A DNA stretch of 64,000 nucleotides. It comes from Paenibacillus solanacearum (GTDB lineage: Bacteria > Bacillota > Bacilli > Paenibacillales > NBRC-103111). The position numbers and the translations under genes are program-made. This document shows positions 24,977-34,638 of the stretch, in pieces. The first letter of the stretch is position 1; every line of letters starts with the position of its first letter. Under the pieces are notes generated by a model that was not told the origin of the DNA, did not search any database, and worked only from the letters and a program-made list of their open reading frames with translations. The stretch is taken from NCBI RefSeq assembly GCF_910593845.1, contig NZ_CAJVAS010000003.1, positions 124,001 to 188,000 of the forward strand. Direction: 5' to 3'.

Positions 24977-26812
24977 ATGACAAATAAAACGGGGATGGCT
25001 CGACTATTGGAAATCGCCGGAGAGAAGCGCGGACTGATGATCGTCTCGGTCCTGTTATCTTCGCTTAGCGCCGTTTGCATGCTGGTGCCTTACGCTTCCG
25101 TCTTTGTCATTTTAAAAGAGTTATTGGAGCACGCAGCGTCCCCTGCTTCGGCAGACGGAGCGAAAATGATCCGTTTTAGCTTTATCGCTTTAATCGGCCT
25201 GGTAGCCGGCTTGGCCACGATGTATGCAGGGGGAATGGTTTCTCATATCGCCGCCTTTCGTATTCTTTACGGTCTCAGGGTCAAGCTTGCAAGCCATATC
25301 GGCAAGCTTCCGCTTGGCTGGCTGAATGGTACGTCGACGGGGGCCGTCAAGAAAACGCTGGAACAAAACGTGGAGAAAGTGGAAATGTTCATTGCTCACC
25401 ATTTGCCCGATCTCGTTCATGCTGCTGTGACCACGGTTCTGATGATCGCTGTGATGTTTACGCTGAATGTTTGGTTGGCTCTAGCGTGCTTCGTGCCGAT
25501 TGTTCTCGCGTTTGCGGTTCAGATCGCGCTGATCAGCGGACCGAAGACGAAAGAAAATCTAAAGCTTTGCCATGATTCGCTGGAACGGATGAATGCTTCT
25601 GCCGTCCAGTATGTTCGGGGAATGCCGGCCGTTAAGGTATTTGGGCAAACCGTGCAGTCGTTTCGTCAGTTTTATCAGGACATGCTTCGCTACCGTGACT
25701 ACGGTGTGAAATTAACGGATCAATTTCAATACGGATCCTTGATTTTCAAGGTGATTCTCGGTTCACTTGCCGCATTTATTCTACCTGTTGGCGTGTTTTT
25801 ATTGAGCCGGGATCCGGGCAACATCGCCTTCGCCTCCGTTCTGCTGTTTTTCCTTGTCATGGCTCCAGGGATATCTACCCCGATGTTTAAAATCATGTTT
25901 TTGGCTGAAACGCTCAGAGATATTGATGAGGGGGTCCGGCGTATAGATCGTATACTAGTGGAAGGAAATGTGTCGGAGCCTGAACACCCGATACGGCCAA
26001 CTTCATTTGATGTTTCATTCGATCACGTATTTTTTTCTTATGGAACGGAGCCTGCGGATACGGATGTCCTTGCTGACATTACCTTTACCGCTCGCCAAGG
26101 GGAAGTGACAGCGCTCGTCGGTCCGTCTGGAGCGGGCAAATCGACCATTGCTAATCTGGTGCCTCGTTTTTGGGATGTGAACACGGGAGCGGTCCGCATT
26201 GGTGGAGTGGATATCCGTGAAATCGCGACCGCTGATCTGATGAACATCGTCGCGTTCGTGTTTCAGGAATCGTTTCTGTTTTACGATACTGTGTATAACA
26301 ATATTGCGGTCGGACGCCCGGATGCGTCGCCGGAAGAAGTGTATGCCGCGGCGAAGGCAGCGCAGTGTCATGCGTTCATCGACGAGACCCTTCCTTTTGG
26401 GTATAACACGTTGATAGGAGAAGGGGGCGTTTATTTGTCCGGCGGGGAAGAACAGCGAATTTCTGTAGCCAGGGCAATCCTGAAAAACGCCCCCATCCTC
26501 GTACTTGATGAAGCGACGGCATTTGCCGATCCGGAGAACGAGCACGAGATGCAGCTGGCGTTGAAAGCACTGATGAACAACAAGACGGTCATCGTCATCG
26601 CTCATCGCCTGTCCACCATTCAGGATGCGCAGCAAATTCTCGTGATGGAAAGCGGGAGAATCGTCGAGCGGGGAAGTCATGAAGCTCTCCTTTCAGCTAA
26701 TGGCTTGTATGGAGGCATGTGGCGTTCCTACTGTCATGCGACACAATGGCATTTGGGCAAAGGGGGGGCGGCCAATGAACATGAGCATGCTGCGCAACAT
26801 CACGGCAGATAA
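24977..26812 (+). CDS. ABC exporter half-transporter, subunit 1 (IrtA/YbtP-like)
   Basis: A 611-residue fused permease-ATPase. About six transmembrane helices occupy residues 15-320. The ATPase domain has Walker A GPSGAGKST, Q-loop FVFQESFLF, signature LSGGEEQR, Walker B ILVLDEATAFADPENE and the H-loop IAHRLST. The DEATAFADPENE form is common in the IrtAB/YbtPQ branch, which moves siderophores or other small molecules, but the substrate here is not shown. The start follows AAGGGGGGAGAG. It overlaps the next ABC gene by 38 bp and forms a heterodimer with it. Confidence 0.92.
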   Translation: MTNKTGMARLLEIAGEKRGLMIVSVLLSSLSAVCMLVPYASVFVILKELLEHAASPASADGAKMIRFSFIALIGLVAGLATMYAGGMVSHIAAFRILYGLRVKLASHIGKLPLGWLNGTSTGAVKKTLEQNVEKVEMFIAHHLPDLVHAAVTTVLMIAVMFTLNVWLALACFVPIVLAFAVQIALISGPKTKENLKLCHDSLERMNASAVQYVRGMPAVKVFGQTVQSFRQFYQDMLRYRDYGVKLTDQFQYGSLIFKVILGSLAAFILPVGVFLLSRDPGNIAFASVLLFFLVMAPGISTPMFKIMFLAETLRDIDEGVRRIDRILVEGNVSEPEHPIRPTSFDVSFDHVFFSYGTEPADTDVLADITFTARQGEVTALVGPSGAGKSTIANLVPRFWDVNTGAVRIGGVDIREIATADLMNIVAFVFQESFLFYDTVYNNIAVGRPDASPEEVYAAAKAAQCHAFIDETLPFGYNTLIGEGGVYLSGGEEQRISVARAILKNAPILVLDEATAFADPENEHEMQLALKALMNNKTVIVIAHRLSTIQDAQQILVMESGRIVERGSHEALLSANGLYGGMWRSYCHATQWHLGKGGAANEHEHAAQHHGR

Positions 26813-28523
26813 TCCGCGATCTCTTGTCAAACCGGTTTTGTACACGACCTTGGCCAATCTGGTTGGCTTAATCCCTTTTGCGCTGTTGGTGGAAGCGGCG
26901 AGATTGATCTTTATTCCATTTATTTATCCCGATACGCCACTCGATTCAGTTCGGCTCTGGTTCGTGTGCGGTGCTCTGGCGGTTTCTCTCGTTCTCTTGA
27001 TGGCTTGCGAAGTCCCCGCCTATCGTGCACAATACCGCGATGCATACAGCGCGGCTGCGGACGGACGATCGCGGCTGGCCGAACATTTGCGCAAGTTGTC
27101 GCTTGGGTACCTGAACAAACGGGATCCGGGCGATCTGGCCAATAGAATGGTGGGCGATTTTTCGATGCTGGAACACGGCATTTCCCACTTGATTCCGCAG
27201 ATGATCGGTGCCGCCGTCATGCCGGTTGTCGCCCTGATTGGCTTGTCTTTCCTCGACTGGCGTCTGGCGCTTTCCCTGTTCGCGACGCTGCCGGTAGCTA
27301 TCTTGCTGGTGCTCTTGACGTCGGGCATCCAACGTAAACTCGGCTCGAAGCATATAAGGGCCAAGATGGATGCTTCCAGCAGACTGCAAGAATATTTGAA
27401 CGGAATCCGGGTGATTAAAGCTTATAATTTGACCGGAGAACGTTTTGTCCGGCTGGAACGGTCATTCAAGGAGTTGATGCGGCAGAGCATCCGTCTCGAA
27501 GGGACGATAGGGCCGATTGTGCTGAGCGCGATTGCCTGTGTTCGTGCCGGTCTTACCCTGATGATCATGGCTGGCGTTTATCTGCTGACAGGCGGAAACT
27601 TGGACGTTATCACATTCGTAGCTTTCCTGATCATCGGAACTCGTATTTTCGATCCATTGACGACAGCGCTCGCCGGTTACGCGGAGTTTCGCTATCTTGA
27701 ACAGGCGGGCGAACGCATCGTGCAGCTTTTGCGGGAACCGGTTATGCGAGGAGAGAGGCAGCCTCCTGCGATTCATGATGTCGTATTGAAGCAGGTTACG
27801 TTTAGCTATAATGATCAACCGATCTTGCGAGATGTGAGCGTAAGCATGCCGGCAGGCTCCTTCACCGCATTGGTCGGCCCTTCGGGCAGTGGCAAAAGTA
27901 CCATTCTTCGGCTCATCGCCCGGTTTTACGACCCGGAACAGGGAATGGTAACGATGGGCGGGGAGGATGTTCGTGCCATGGATCCCGAAGCATTGCTCAG
28001 AAAAGTATCTATGGTCTTTCAAGATGTGTACCTCTTTCAGGATACGATTGCAGGCAATATCCGGTTCGGGCGGAGCGACGCAACGCGCGAGGAGATCGAG
28101 GAAGCAGCGCGCCTTGCTTGTTGTCATGATTTTATCCTGAAGCTGCCAAACGGTTACGACACGATGGTAGGCGAAGGCGGAAGCACGCTGTCGGGCGGTG
28201 AAAAACAGCGAATTTCCATTGCCAGGGCGATATTGAAAAACGCGCCGATCATTCTGCTCGATGAAGCAACGGCTTCGCTCGATCCTGTGAACGAAGCCGA
28301 GATTCAGAAAGCGATCGATCGACTGGTGCAAGGCCGAACCCTCATCGTAGTCGCTCACCGACTCAAGACCGTACAGCATGCAGACCAAATTGTTGTACTG
28401 GATCATGGTCGGATTGTAGAGCTAGGCTGCCATGACGAATTACTCTCGTCAAATGGCTTGTATGCCCGGCTATGGCAACGCCAACATGGTGCGGGCGAGG
28501 GGTGCGACTCTGTGAAGATATGA
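26775..28523 (+). CDS. ABC exporter half-transporter, subunit 2 (IrtB/YbtQ-like)
   Basis: A 582-residue fused permease-ATPase, partner of the gene at 24977. Transmembrane helices occupy about residues 20-310. The ATPase has GPSGSGKST, MVFQDVYLFQD, LSGGEKQR, IILLDEATASLD and VVAHRL. Both ATP sites of the pair look complete. The ATG at 26775 follows AGGGGGGGCGGCCA within the end of the first gene, so the two are translationally coupled. The ribosome-binding G-run may be prone to slippage. A strong hairpin follows the stop. Confidence 0.92.
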   Translation: MNMSMLRNITADNPRSLVKPVLYTTLANLVGLIPFALLVEAARLIFIPFIYPDTPLDSVRLWFVCGALAVSLVLLMACEVPAYRAQYRDAYSAAADGRSRLAEHLRKLSLGYLNKRDPGDLANRMVGDFSMLEHGISHLIPQMIGAAVMPVVALIGLSFLDWRLALSLFATLPVAILLVLLTSGIQRKLGSKHIRAKMDASSRLQEYLNGIRVIKAYNLTGERFVRLERSFKELMRQSIRLEGTIGPIVLSAIACVRAGLTLMIMAGVYLLTGGNLDVITFVAFLIIGTRIFDPLTTALAGYAEFRYLEQAGERIVQLLREPVMRGERQPPAIHDVVLKQVTFSYNDQPILRDVSVSMPAGSFTALVGPSGSGKSTILRLIARFYDPEQGMVTMGGEDVRAMDPEALLRKVSMVFQDVYLFQDTIAGNIRFGRSDATREEIEEAARLACCHDFILKLPNGYDTMVGEGGSTLSGGEKQRISIARAILKNAPIILLDEATASLDPVNEAEIQKAIDRLVQGRTLIVVAHRLKTVQHADQIVVLDHGRIVELGCHDELLSSNGLYARLWQRQHGAGEGCDSVKI

Positions 28524-28532
28524 TGGTAACAA

Positions 28533-28567
28533 CCCCAAAACTCTTGACATCGGCTGGAGTTTTGGGG
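28533..28567. terminator. Hairpin terminator after ABC exporter
   Basis: CCCCAAAACTC (28533-28543) and GAGTTTTGGGG (28557-28567) form a perfect 11-bp stem; a T7 run lies about 15 bases further on. Confidence 0.75.
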
Positions 28568-28597
28568 AGAATCTTTATCATCTTTTTTTAAGGGGCG

Positions 28598-28990
28598 ATG
28601 ATTCATTTGATTAGTTCAGAGGCAAAAGAAATCATTGAAAACTATGTTGAAGCGTATAACTCGTTTGATGTCTCGGGGATGATTAAGCTCTTACATCAGA
28701 ACATCCTGTTCAGAAATTATGCGAATGGTGAAGTTAACACGGAGACCAAGGGTATCCAAGCGTTTAGAGAGCTGGCCGAAAAGTCGACTATGACTTTCTC
28801 TAGCCGTCGTCAGAACATAACGGATTATAATGTTACAGACGACAAAATAGAAGTATTCATTGATTATGAAGGGATACTGGCCGTTGATTTGCCGAACGGA
28901 TTAAAAACGGGAAACAAGGTGCAACTCAAAGGGAAGTCAGTATTTAAATTTGAAGAAGGAAAAATATCACTAATTGAAGACTACAGTTGA
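28598..28990 (+). CDS. SnoaL-like / NTF2-fold small protein
   Basis: A 130-residue protein with the layout of the SnoaL/NTF2-like fold: an N-terminal helix (EIIENYVEAYNSFDVSGMIK), then strands with LFRNYANGEVN, VEVFIDYEG-type repeats and a C-terminal KFEEGKISLIEDYS. Such proteins bind small ligands or act as isomerases or hydrolases; no catalytic residues can be assigned. The ATG at 28598 is close to AAGGGGCG; a TTG at 28607 is the alternative. AT-rich compared with its surroundings. The 28991-29140 gap holds no clear feature. Confidence 0.75.
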   Translation: MIHLISSEAKEIIENYVEAYNSFDVSGMIKLLHQNILFRNYANGEVNTETKGIQAFRELAEKSTMTFSSRRQNITDYNVTDDKIEVFIDYEGILAVDLPNGLKTGNKVQLKGKSVFKFEEGKISLIEDYS

Positions 28991-29140
28991 TTAACAAGGT
29001 CCCCATAGGAACACTCGGAGGACTGAACAGGCTGTCGATGGTCCCCTGTTGCGGTCCTCTTTGGGTTTCGGTCAACAGCTGGCCCACAGAAGTGGGGGAG
29101 GCAAATGGAGGCCAGCCATCGAAAGGCAATCGGGCCATGT

Positions 29141-29773
29141 TTAGCTTTTGGAACGTTGGCGTTTGCGGAAAGCCGCCACACTTTCGCGATGAGCGCATAC
29201 CTCGGAACAGTAACGTTTGGATTTATTCTTGGATGTGTCGATAAAAACTTTCTGACAAGAAGCAGAAGCGCAAATTCCGAATCTTGCCGTTCCGAACTCA
29301 ATCAGTACAAAAGCGAGCCCCATTGCAGTCGTTGTAGCCAGCCAATGAGCGCATCCGTCCTCCTCCGATTCAAAATGCAGATGGTAGGGTCTATGGTGCC
29401 AGCTTATTCTTGGTGTCGCCCCGCTAATGCGCAGTTGCTTGTTCAAGAGCTCCGCCATATCCTGTGCTTTCTGTTCTCTTGCCAGCTCGAACACCGTGCG
29501 CAAAGAATTTCTGAGAGAATGGACGATCTCAACATCCTCTGAACGAACAGGCCACGACTGAACGGTTTTCCGATGAACGTCGATCACGGCATCTCCATCT
29601 AATCCTCCATTTGACTCCGATACCAAATCTAGGACATGCTTCTCGCTCACGACGAGAAATTGCTTCAATTCTTCAGGCGTCGACAAGCTGTCCGTCTCCG
29701 TGACGGGGCAGAGCGTATTAATGAGGTCAACCGCGAGGCGAACGGATAACGACTCGTAATAGGTAAAATTCAT
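29141..29773 (-). CDS. CGNR zinc-finger (ABATE domain) transcriptional regulator
   Basis: A 210-residue protein. The N-terminus (LSVRLAVDLINTL) and middle follow the putative stress-induced ABATE domain, and the C-terminus has the CGNR zinc finger (ICASASCQKVFIDTSKNKSK, then RYCSEVCAHRESVAAFRKR). The ATG at 29773 (MNFTYYES) was preferred because GGTGGTGA precedes it; an ATG six codons upstream (29791) has no ribosome-binding site. It is divergent from the MFS pump at 29863, whose control is its probable job. GTTACAT is repeated at 29804-29810 and 29829-29835 in the shared intergenic region. Confidence 0.85.
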   Translation of the reverse strand: MNFTYYESLSVRLAVDLINTLCPVTETDSLSTPEELKQFLVVSEKHVLDLVSESNGGLDGDAVIDVHRKTVQSWPVRSEDVEIVHSLRNSLRTVFELAREQKAQDMAELLNKQLRISGATPRISWHHRPYHLHFESEEDGCAHWLATTTAMGLAFVLIEFGTARFGICASASCQKVFIDTSKNKSKRYCSEVCAHRESVAAFRKRQRSKS

Positions 29774-29862
29774 TTGACATGTCACCACCATCTATTTATA
29801 ATCGTTACATACAATAGTATTTTAGCATGTTACATCTTTAATTAAAAGCGGTTGATGGGGGA

Positions 29863-31458
29863 ATGGCTATGTCGGCGATCGATAAGGCGGAGAAGGCTGC
29901 GGAGAGAAAATGGTGGGCGCTCGTCGCCGTATGTCTCGGATTATTTATGGCTTTACTGGATGTTACGATTGTGAATGTCGCTTTGCCAACGATACAAAGT
30001 GATCTTCAAACGGATTTCTCCGGATTGGAATGGGTACTCAACGCTTATACCTTAGTATTTGCCGTGGCGCTGGTTACAACAAGCCGGTTGGGCGATATAT
30101 TCGGGCGAAAGACGCTGTTTATGTTGGGAATAGCGGTATTTACAATCGGATCGCTGTTATGCGGATTGTCCGGCGATATTACGATGCTGAATTTGTCCAG
30201 AGGCATTCAGGGTCTAGGTGCGTCTGCAATGACGCCTTTATCGCTGGCTATAATCTCGGCGACATTCAGCGGGAAGCAGCGCGGGATCGCAATCGGGATA
30301 TGGGGCGGCGTAAGTGGATTGGCTACGGGGATCGGCCCGGTCATCGGCGGTATTCTGGTTAAGCATATTGGGTGGGAATCCATCTTCTATGTGAATATAC
30401 CCGTCGGAATCGTCGCGATTCTACTGTCGTTATGGGCGATCAAGCAGTCCAAGGACGAGTCTGCGGCTCGCCGAATCGATCTGTTCGGGTTCATCGCATT
30501 CACCGTCTTCATGTTCTGTCTCATCTACGGATTGATTCAGGTCAACCATGAAGGCAACGGCTGGACCTCTCCGGAGGTGTGGTGGATGCTTGGCATTTCC
30601 ATTCTTGCTCTCTTCGTATTCATCGTAGGTGAGCTGCGGTTGAAGCACCCGATGGTCGATCCTCGCTTATTCAAGATTCCCAGCTTTACCGGTTCTGCGA
30701 TTGCCGCCTTTTGTCTGAGCGCGGGAATGTATGCGTTGCTGTTCAATCTCAGTATTTACATGCAAAGCTTTCTCGGCTTGGATGCACTGGAGACAGGCGT
30801 CAAGCTCATCGCGTTTACCGCAATGGCTCTGCTATTCAGTCCGCTGTCCGGTGCATTAATGGGCAAAGTAAGCCCCAAAGGGCTCGTCGTTGTATCTATG
30901 GCGTTGCTGGCGATCGGGGTTTATTCCATGTCCTTCCTATCGAAACATAACGATCCTGCTGAATGGATTGTTCTATTACCAGGATTTATTATTGCTGGAA
31001 TTGGCAGCGGCTTGATCAACCCGCCTATCTCTAATCTGGCAATCGGAACGGTACCGGTGCAACGAGCGGGTATGGCATCCGGCATGAGCAATGTGGCTCG
31101 TCAGATGGGAGGCGCATTCGGAGTTGCCCTCTATGGGGCCATACTGTCCAGCCGCTTCACCTCGCTTGTCACGGATAGAATCCAGTCATTGCAAGACGAC
31201 CAGCTTTCCGAATCGGCGAAGGGGCAAGTGATTCAAGCGATTGAGTCGGCAGGCCCGCTTGTAGGCAGCAACGGTCTGGCAGGCATGGAACATGATATGA
31301 TATTTCAAAACGATCCGCTGTTTGACTCCTACCGTGAGATTGCCCGCGCATCTTTCGTGGACGGAACGATTGACATTATCAAGATCGCCGCTGTGATTCT
31401 GGCCATCGGTGCCGTGCTTTGTCTTGTTTTGATTCGCAAGAAGGATTTGCGGCATTAA
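29863..31458 (+). CDS. MFS drug exporter, DHA2 (EmrB/QacA) family, 14 TM
   Basis: A 531-residue proton-driven efflux pump. The first membrane segment (VCLGLFMALLDVTIVNVALPTIQ) is the classic DHA2 opening with the D-x-T-I-V-N-V-A-L-P motif, followed by LVTTSRLGDIFGRK (motif A-like) and GIGPVIGGIL (motif C, antiporter). About 14 hydrophobic segments follow, with a soluble stretch near residues 440-490. ATG 29863 or 29869 follows GGGGGA. It is divergent from the CGNR regulator. The substrate is unknown; antibiotics or dyes are usual for the family. Confidence 0.93.
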   Translation: MAMSAIDKAEKAAERKWWALVAVCLGLFMALLDVTIVNVALPTIQSDLQTDFSGLEWVLNAYTLVFAVALVTTSRLGDIFGRKTLFMLGIAVFTIGSLLCGLSGDITMLNLSRGIQGLGASAMTPLSLAIISATFSGKQRGIAIGIWGGVSGLATGIGPVIGGILVKHIGWESIFYVNIPVGIVAILLSLWAIKQSKDESAARRIDLFGFIAFTVFMFCLIYGLIQVNHEGNGWTSPEVWWMLGISILALFVFIVGELRLKHPMVDPRLFKIPSFTGSAIAAFCLSAGMYALLFNLSIYMQSFLGLDALETGVKLIAFTAMALLFSPLSGALMGKVSPKGLVVVSMALLAIGVYSMSFLSKHNDPAEWIVLLPGFIIAGIGSGLINPPISNLAIGTVPVQRAGMASGMSNVARQMGGAFGVALYGAILSSRFTSLVTDRIQSLQDDQLSESAKGQVIQAIESAGPLVGSNGLAGMEHDMIFQNDPLFDSYREIARASFVDGTIDIIKIAAVILAIGAVLCLVLIRKKDLRH

Positions 31459-31489
31459 TATAAAAAGGACCAAGAACAGGTGAAATAAA

Positions 31490-33024
31490 ATGAGAATGAG
31501 AATGATAGCAACAATCTTGTGTGGACTGTTCATCTTCCCTCTATTCAGTTCAGCGCGAAGTGATGGAAGTATGCAAGTTGAGGGATCTGGAACATCAGTC
31601 TTCACCGAAGTGGATGCGTATATTGCTCATGAGATGACACGACAACGTCTTCCGGGGCTGGCTCTCGGGATTGTGCAGGGGGATCGCATTCTTTACCTTA
31701 GGGGATATGGTCAGGCCGATTCATCCGGTCGGCCGGTAACACCTGAAACTCCTTTTGGAATAGGATCGATCGGCAAGTCGATTACGGCTATGGCCGTTCT
31801 GCAGCTTGCCGAAGAAGGGAAGATCGACTTGGACGCGCCTATACAGCGCTATATCCCCACCCAATATAATGGTGCGAAGTTCATTACTGTACGTCAATTA
31901 CTTAATCAAACAAGCGGGTTCTCCCAAATCTCAACTTTTAGCAACACGTTGTCAAGTATCACCGTTCAGGATCAAGATGCTCTAGAGAAAAATGCCTTAT
32001 CTTATGCGAAAAAGTTTTTAAAGAGATCCATTCAAACCGTGCAACCCTTCAGGTATTCGAACGCAAACTATGTACTGCTCGGTTATATTGTGCAACAAGT
32101 ATCCGGCCAGTCCTATGGGGACTACGTGAAGGAACACATTTTCAACCCTCTATCTATGCAAGACAGCTACGTTACGCTTGATGAAGCGACTGCACACGGA
32201 CTGGCTAAGCCCCATCGTCGAATATTTGGATACAACGTTCCCTATGAAGGCCCCTATATTTATATTCCAGGAGATGCGCCGGCAGGCTACCTCTATTCGA
32301 GTGCTAAGGACATGAGCCATTACTTGGTTGCCCAGATGAACGGAGGCCGATTCGAGGATGATTCCGTTCTCTCCCAGAAAGCACCCGCCTTATGCATACC
32401 GAACCTGTTCCGGGAACGTATGCCATGGGTTGGATGACTGATCATATTAACGGTTTACCGGTTATCGGTCAGCCGGGCGGCTCAATAGGATTTCAGGCGC
32501 AAACTTATATTGTTCCGGAACAGCAGTTGGGAGTTATCGTGTTCGCTAATGTACTGGATGCGATCGATGCCGCGTGGCCCAACAAAACACACCTCATTAC
32601 GACTACCCATATCGCCTCCGGGATCATAAACATACTGGATGAACAACCTATTGGAGGGTCGGGTCTAAGCATCTCGCAGAAATACTGGGTCGTAAATGGA
32701 CTATTATTCATACTCAGCGTATGGTTATTATATACGACCTTTAGAACTGCGAAGCGCTGCCTTGGGCCGTGGAGTCCTGACAATTCCAACCATACTAAAA
32801 TATCTATCAAAGTTATGTCAAGAATTATTCTGAATTTTGCGGGTCTGTTTCTTGTCCTAATGTTGAGTATGACTCAAGTCGTTCCGGTATGGCATATTGC
32901 CACAATTTATCAGCCGGACCTAATCCTTTGGCTGAAGATAATGACTGTACTTATGGCACTGAAGGGAAGCGTGGAAATGACCCGGTTGGTTCGAACAATA
33001 GGCATTGACACGAATTACAAATGA
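31490..33024 (+). pseudogene. Serine hydrolase (beta-lactamase family) with membrane tail, frameshifted
   Basis: Two overlapping frames (31490-32437 and 32392-33024) make one protein. Part 1 has a signal-like N-terminus, SIGK (S93-x-x-K96) and FRYSNANY (Y-S-N). Part 2 resumes with MHTEPVPGTYAMGW and GQPGGSIGF (the third motif), then three or four membrane helices to the end. The homologous text runs on if one base is added to the AAA at 32378-32380: frame 1 degrades to ALCIPNLFRERM while frame 2 reads STRLMHTEPVPG. So a single-base deletion, a sequencing error or a programmed -1 shift in this A-run is needed for a full protein of about 511 residues. The gene follows the MFS pump by 31 bases. 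Confidence 0.85.
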
Positions 33025-33025
33025 A

Positions 33026-33065
33026 AGGACCCCGATTTCCGCTGTATATCGGAAATCGGGGTCCT
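33026..33065. terminator. Bidirectional terminator between convergent genes
   Basis: AGGACCCCGATTTCC (33026-33040) and its exact complement (33051-33065) form a perfect 15-bp stem with a 10-base loop, between the frameshifted hydrolase and the convergent MFS gene. Confidence 0.9.
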
Positions 33066-33117
33066 CTCATTTAATGGCATTAACGCACATGAAGCGTGTC
33101 GTTATCGGGCGTCTGCG

Positions 33118-34422
33118 TCAGCCCGAACCTGCTTGCTTCTGCGATGCTCCCGAGTCCAGCGGCGGCGGGGCGGAAGGTGCTTCAGCAGCAGCGGCGGCAG
33201 TCTCGGTACTTGCCAAGGGAGCCCGATGCGTGCTGTACACCGCGAAGCCGAGCATGGTAGCCAGCAGGATGCCGCCGCCCGTATAGAAGGCGGCCGTCAG
33301 TCCGAATGCTTGCCCGAGCAGTCCGAACATGGCCGGTGCGGTCATTTGCGACAGTCGGTTGGTCAGCAGCCGCAGTCCCATCACTTTACCGCGCTCGGTT
33401 TCCTTCGTTTCCTCCACCATAATCATGATCGTAACCGGCAAGTTCATGCCGATGGAGCTGCCGAGCAGGAACGTCAGCATGGCGATGCCGAGCAAATGCA
33501 GGGACGCCATAGGGATGAAAAGCAGGCAGGCGGAAGCAATGCAGCCAGCGATGAGCAGAATCGTCTCCAGCGCCGCGAGCTTCATCAGCCTCCCCAGCAT
33601 GAAGCGGGAGACGAACCCGGACAAGCCCATCAGCGAGATGACCGAAGAAATGACCATGGCGGTGTAGCCGTGACTGTTCAAATACAGCGGAATGAAGCTG
33701 GCGTACAACGCCTGGATGAACATGATCAGGAATGTGCCGACCAGTCCGAACTGAACGCCTCGATGACGGGTCAGATGAAGACCGCTGACATAGCTGTTCA
33801 GCATCTCTTTGGGCTGGAACAAGTCCCTGGTTTTGCCAAGCTGTCTGGCATCGCCCGGTGCGCGGATCAGCAAAATGAGGACGTAGCAGACGGCACAGAC
33901 GATAAGCGAGGCCAGAAAGGCGGAACGGTAACTCCACAAGGATGAGCCGGTCTGCGTGACAACCAGTCCGCCAATTAGCGGACCTACCATATTGCCGGCG
34001 GAGTTCCACATGGAGAACCGGTTAATGTTTTTGTTGCGGCGTTCCTTGTCCTGTTCTCCGTCCGATGCCAGCACTTGAAGCGATGAAGCCATAATGATCA
34101 TGCTGGTGCCCAGCAGCACTTGCGAGATCGCAAGGATCGGCAGTGTGGTGCTGAAGGACGTCATCGCGAGGGAGAGAATCAGCAGCAGACAGCCGATCTT
34201 CGTCATCTTCATCGGACCGAGCGTATCGATCATTTGCCCGATCGGCATCGCGATAAACATCGGAACCAGCCCCCGAAGCGTCACAATGAAGCCGATTAAT
34301 GCGGTGGAAGCGCCCAGCGCTTCGGCGTATAACGTAAAAAACGGCTGGGCTACGGACATGACCCCGAAGAAAATGCCCCCGCCGTAAATGCCGACGGCCC
34401 GCACCGCCTTTTCCATATTCAT
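33118..34422 (-). CDS. MFS transporter, 12 TM
   Basis: A 434-residue major-facilitator permease with about 12 hydrophobic segments. GQMIDTLGPMKM after the second helix and SRFMLGRLMK in the central loop are motif A-like. The last 35 residues are low complexity (Ala/Ser/Pro/Gly-rich: TETAAAAAEAPSAPPP) and probably form a disordered cytoplasmic tail. The start follows AAGGTGACCTGCT. It is divergent from the LysR gene at 34639, which probably controls it through the palindrome at 34547-34570. The substrate is unknown. Confidence 0.9.
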   Translation of the reverse strand: MNMEKAVRAVGIYGGGIFFGVMSVAQPFFTLYAEALGASTALIGFIVTLRGLVPMFIAMPIGQMIDTLGPMKMTKIGCLLLILSLAMTSFSTTLPILAISQVLLGTSMIIMASSLQVLASDGEQDKERRNKNINRFSMWNSAGNMVGPLIGGLVVTQTGSSLWSYRSAFLASLIVCAVCYVLILLIRAPGDARQLGKTRDLFQPKEMLNSYVSGLHLTRHRGVQFGLVGTFLIMFIQALYASFIPLYLNSHGYTAMVISSVISLMGLSGFVSRFMLGRLMKLAALETILLIAGCIASACLLFIPMASLHLLGIAMLTFLLGSSIGMNLPVTIMIMVEETKETERGKVMGLRLLTNRLSQMTAPAMFGLLGQAFGLTAAFYTGGGILLATMLGFAVYSTHRAPLASTETAAAAAEAPSAPPPLDSGASQKQAGSG

Positions 34423-34546
34423 AGCAGGTCACCTTCTCTTTTTCTTGTGCGAGCACTTGTATTGGCGAGCGCGCAGGTATATCCTACAGAGGAAGCCTGC
34501 TTGCAGTATTTATACTATGGAGATTGGCAAGACAAGTAAATGAGGG

Positions 34547-34570
34547 AAAATGAATAAGCTTATTCATTTT
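34547..34570. promoter_or_regulatory. 24-bp perfect palindrome in divergent MFS/LysR promoter region
   Basis: The half-site AAAATGAATAAG (34547-34558) is followed directly by its exact reverse complement. It lies between a TATAAA-type -10 for the MFS gene (minus strand, near 34511-34516) and TATACT (near 34580) for the LysR gene. It fits a LysR-type operator (A/T-rich dyad). Confidence 0.7.
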
Positions 34571-34638
34571 TTGAATATCGTATACTCCGCATTGGCTGTA
34601 AGCCGAAGCGTTCATTATTCTGGAAAAGGAGACGCGAG

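Noticed and set aside
24977..28523. ABC pair as the missing permease for the orphan lipoproteins
   Set aside because: Both proteins are fused exporter-type half-transporters, not MalF/MalG-type importers.
29775..29784. TGACATGTCA palindrome as CGNR operator
   Set aside because: It lies at the translation start of the CGNR gene and is short; the GTTACAT repeats are slightly better candidates, but neither is well supported.
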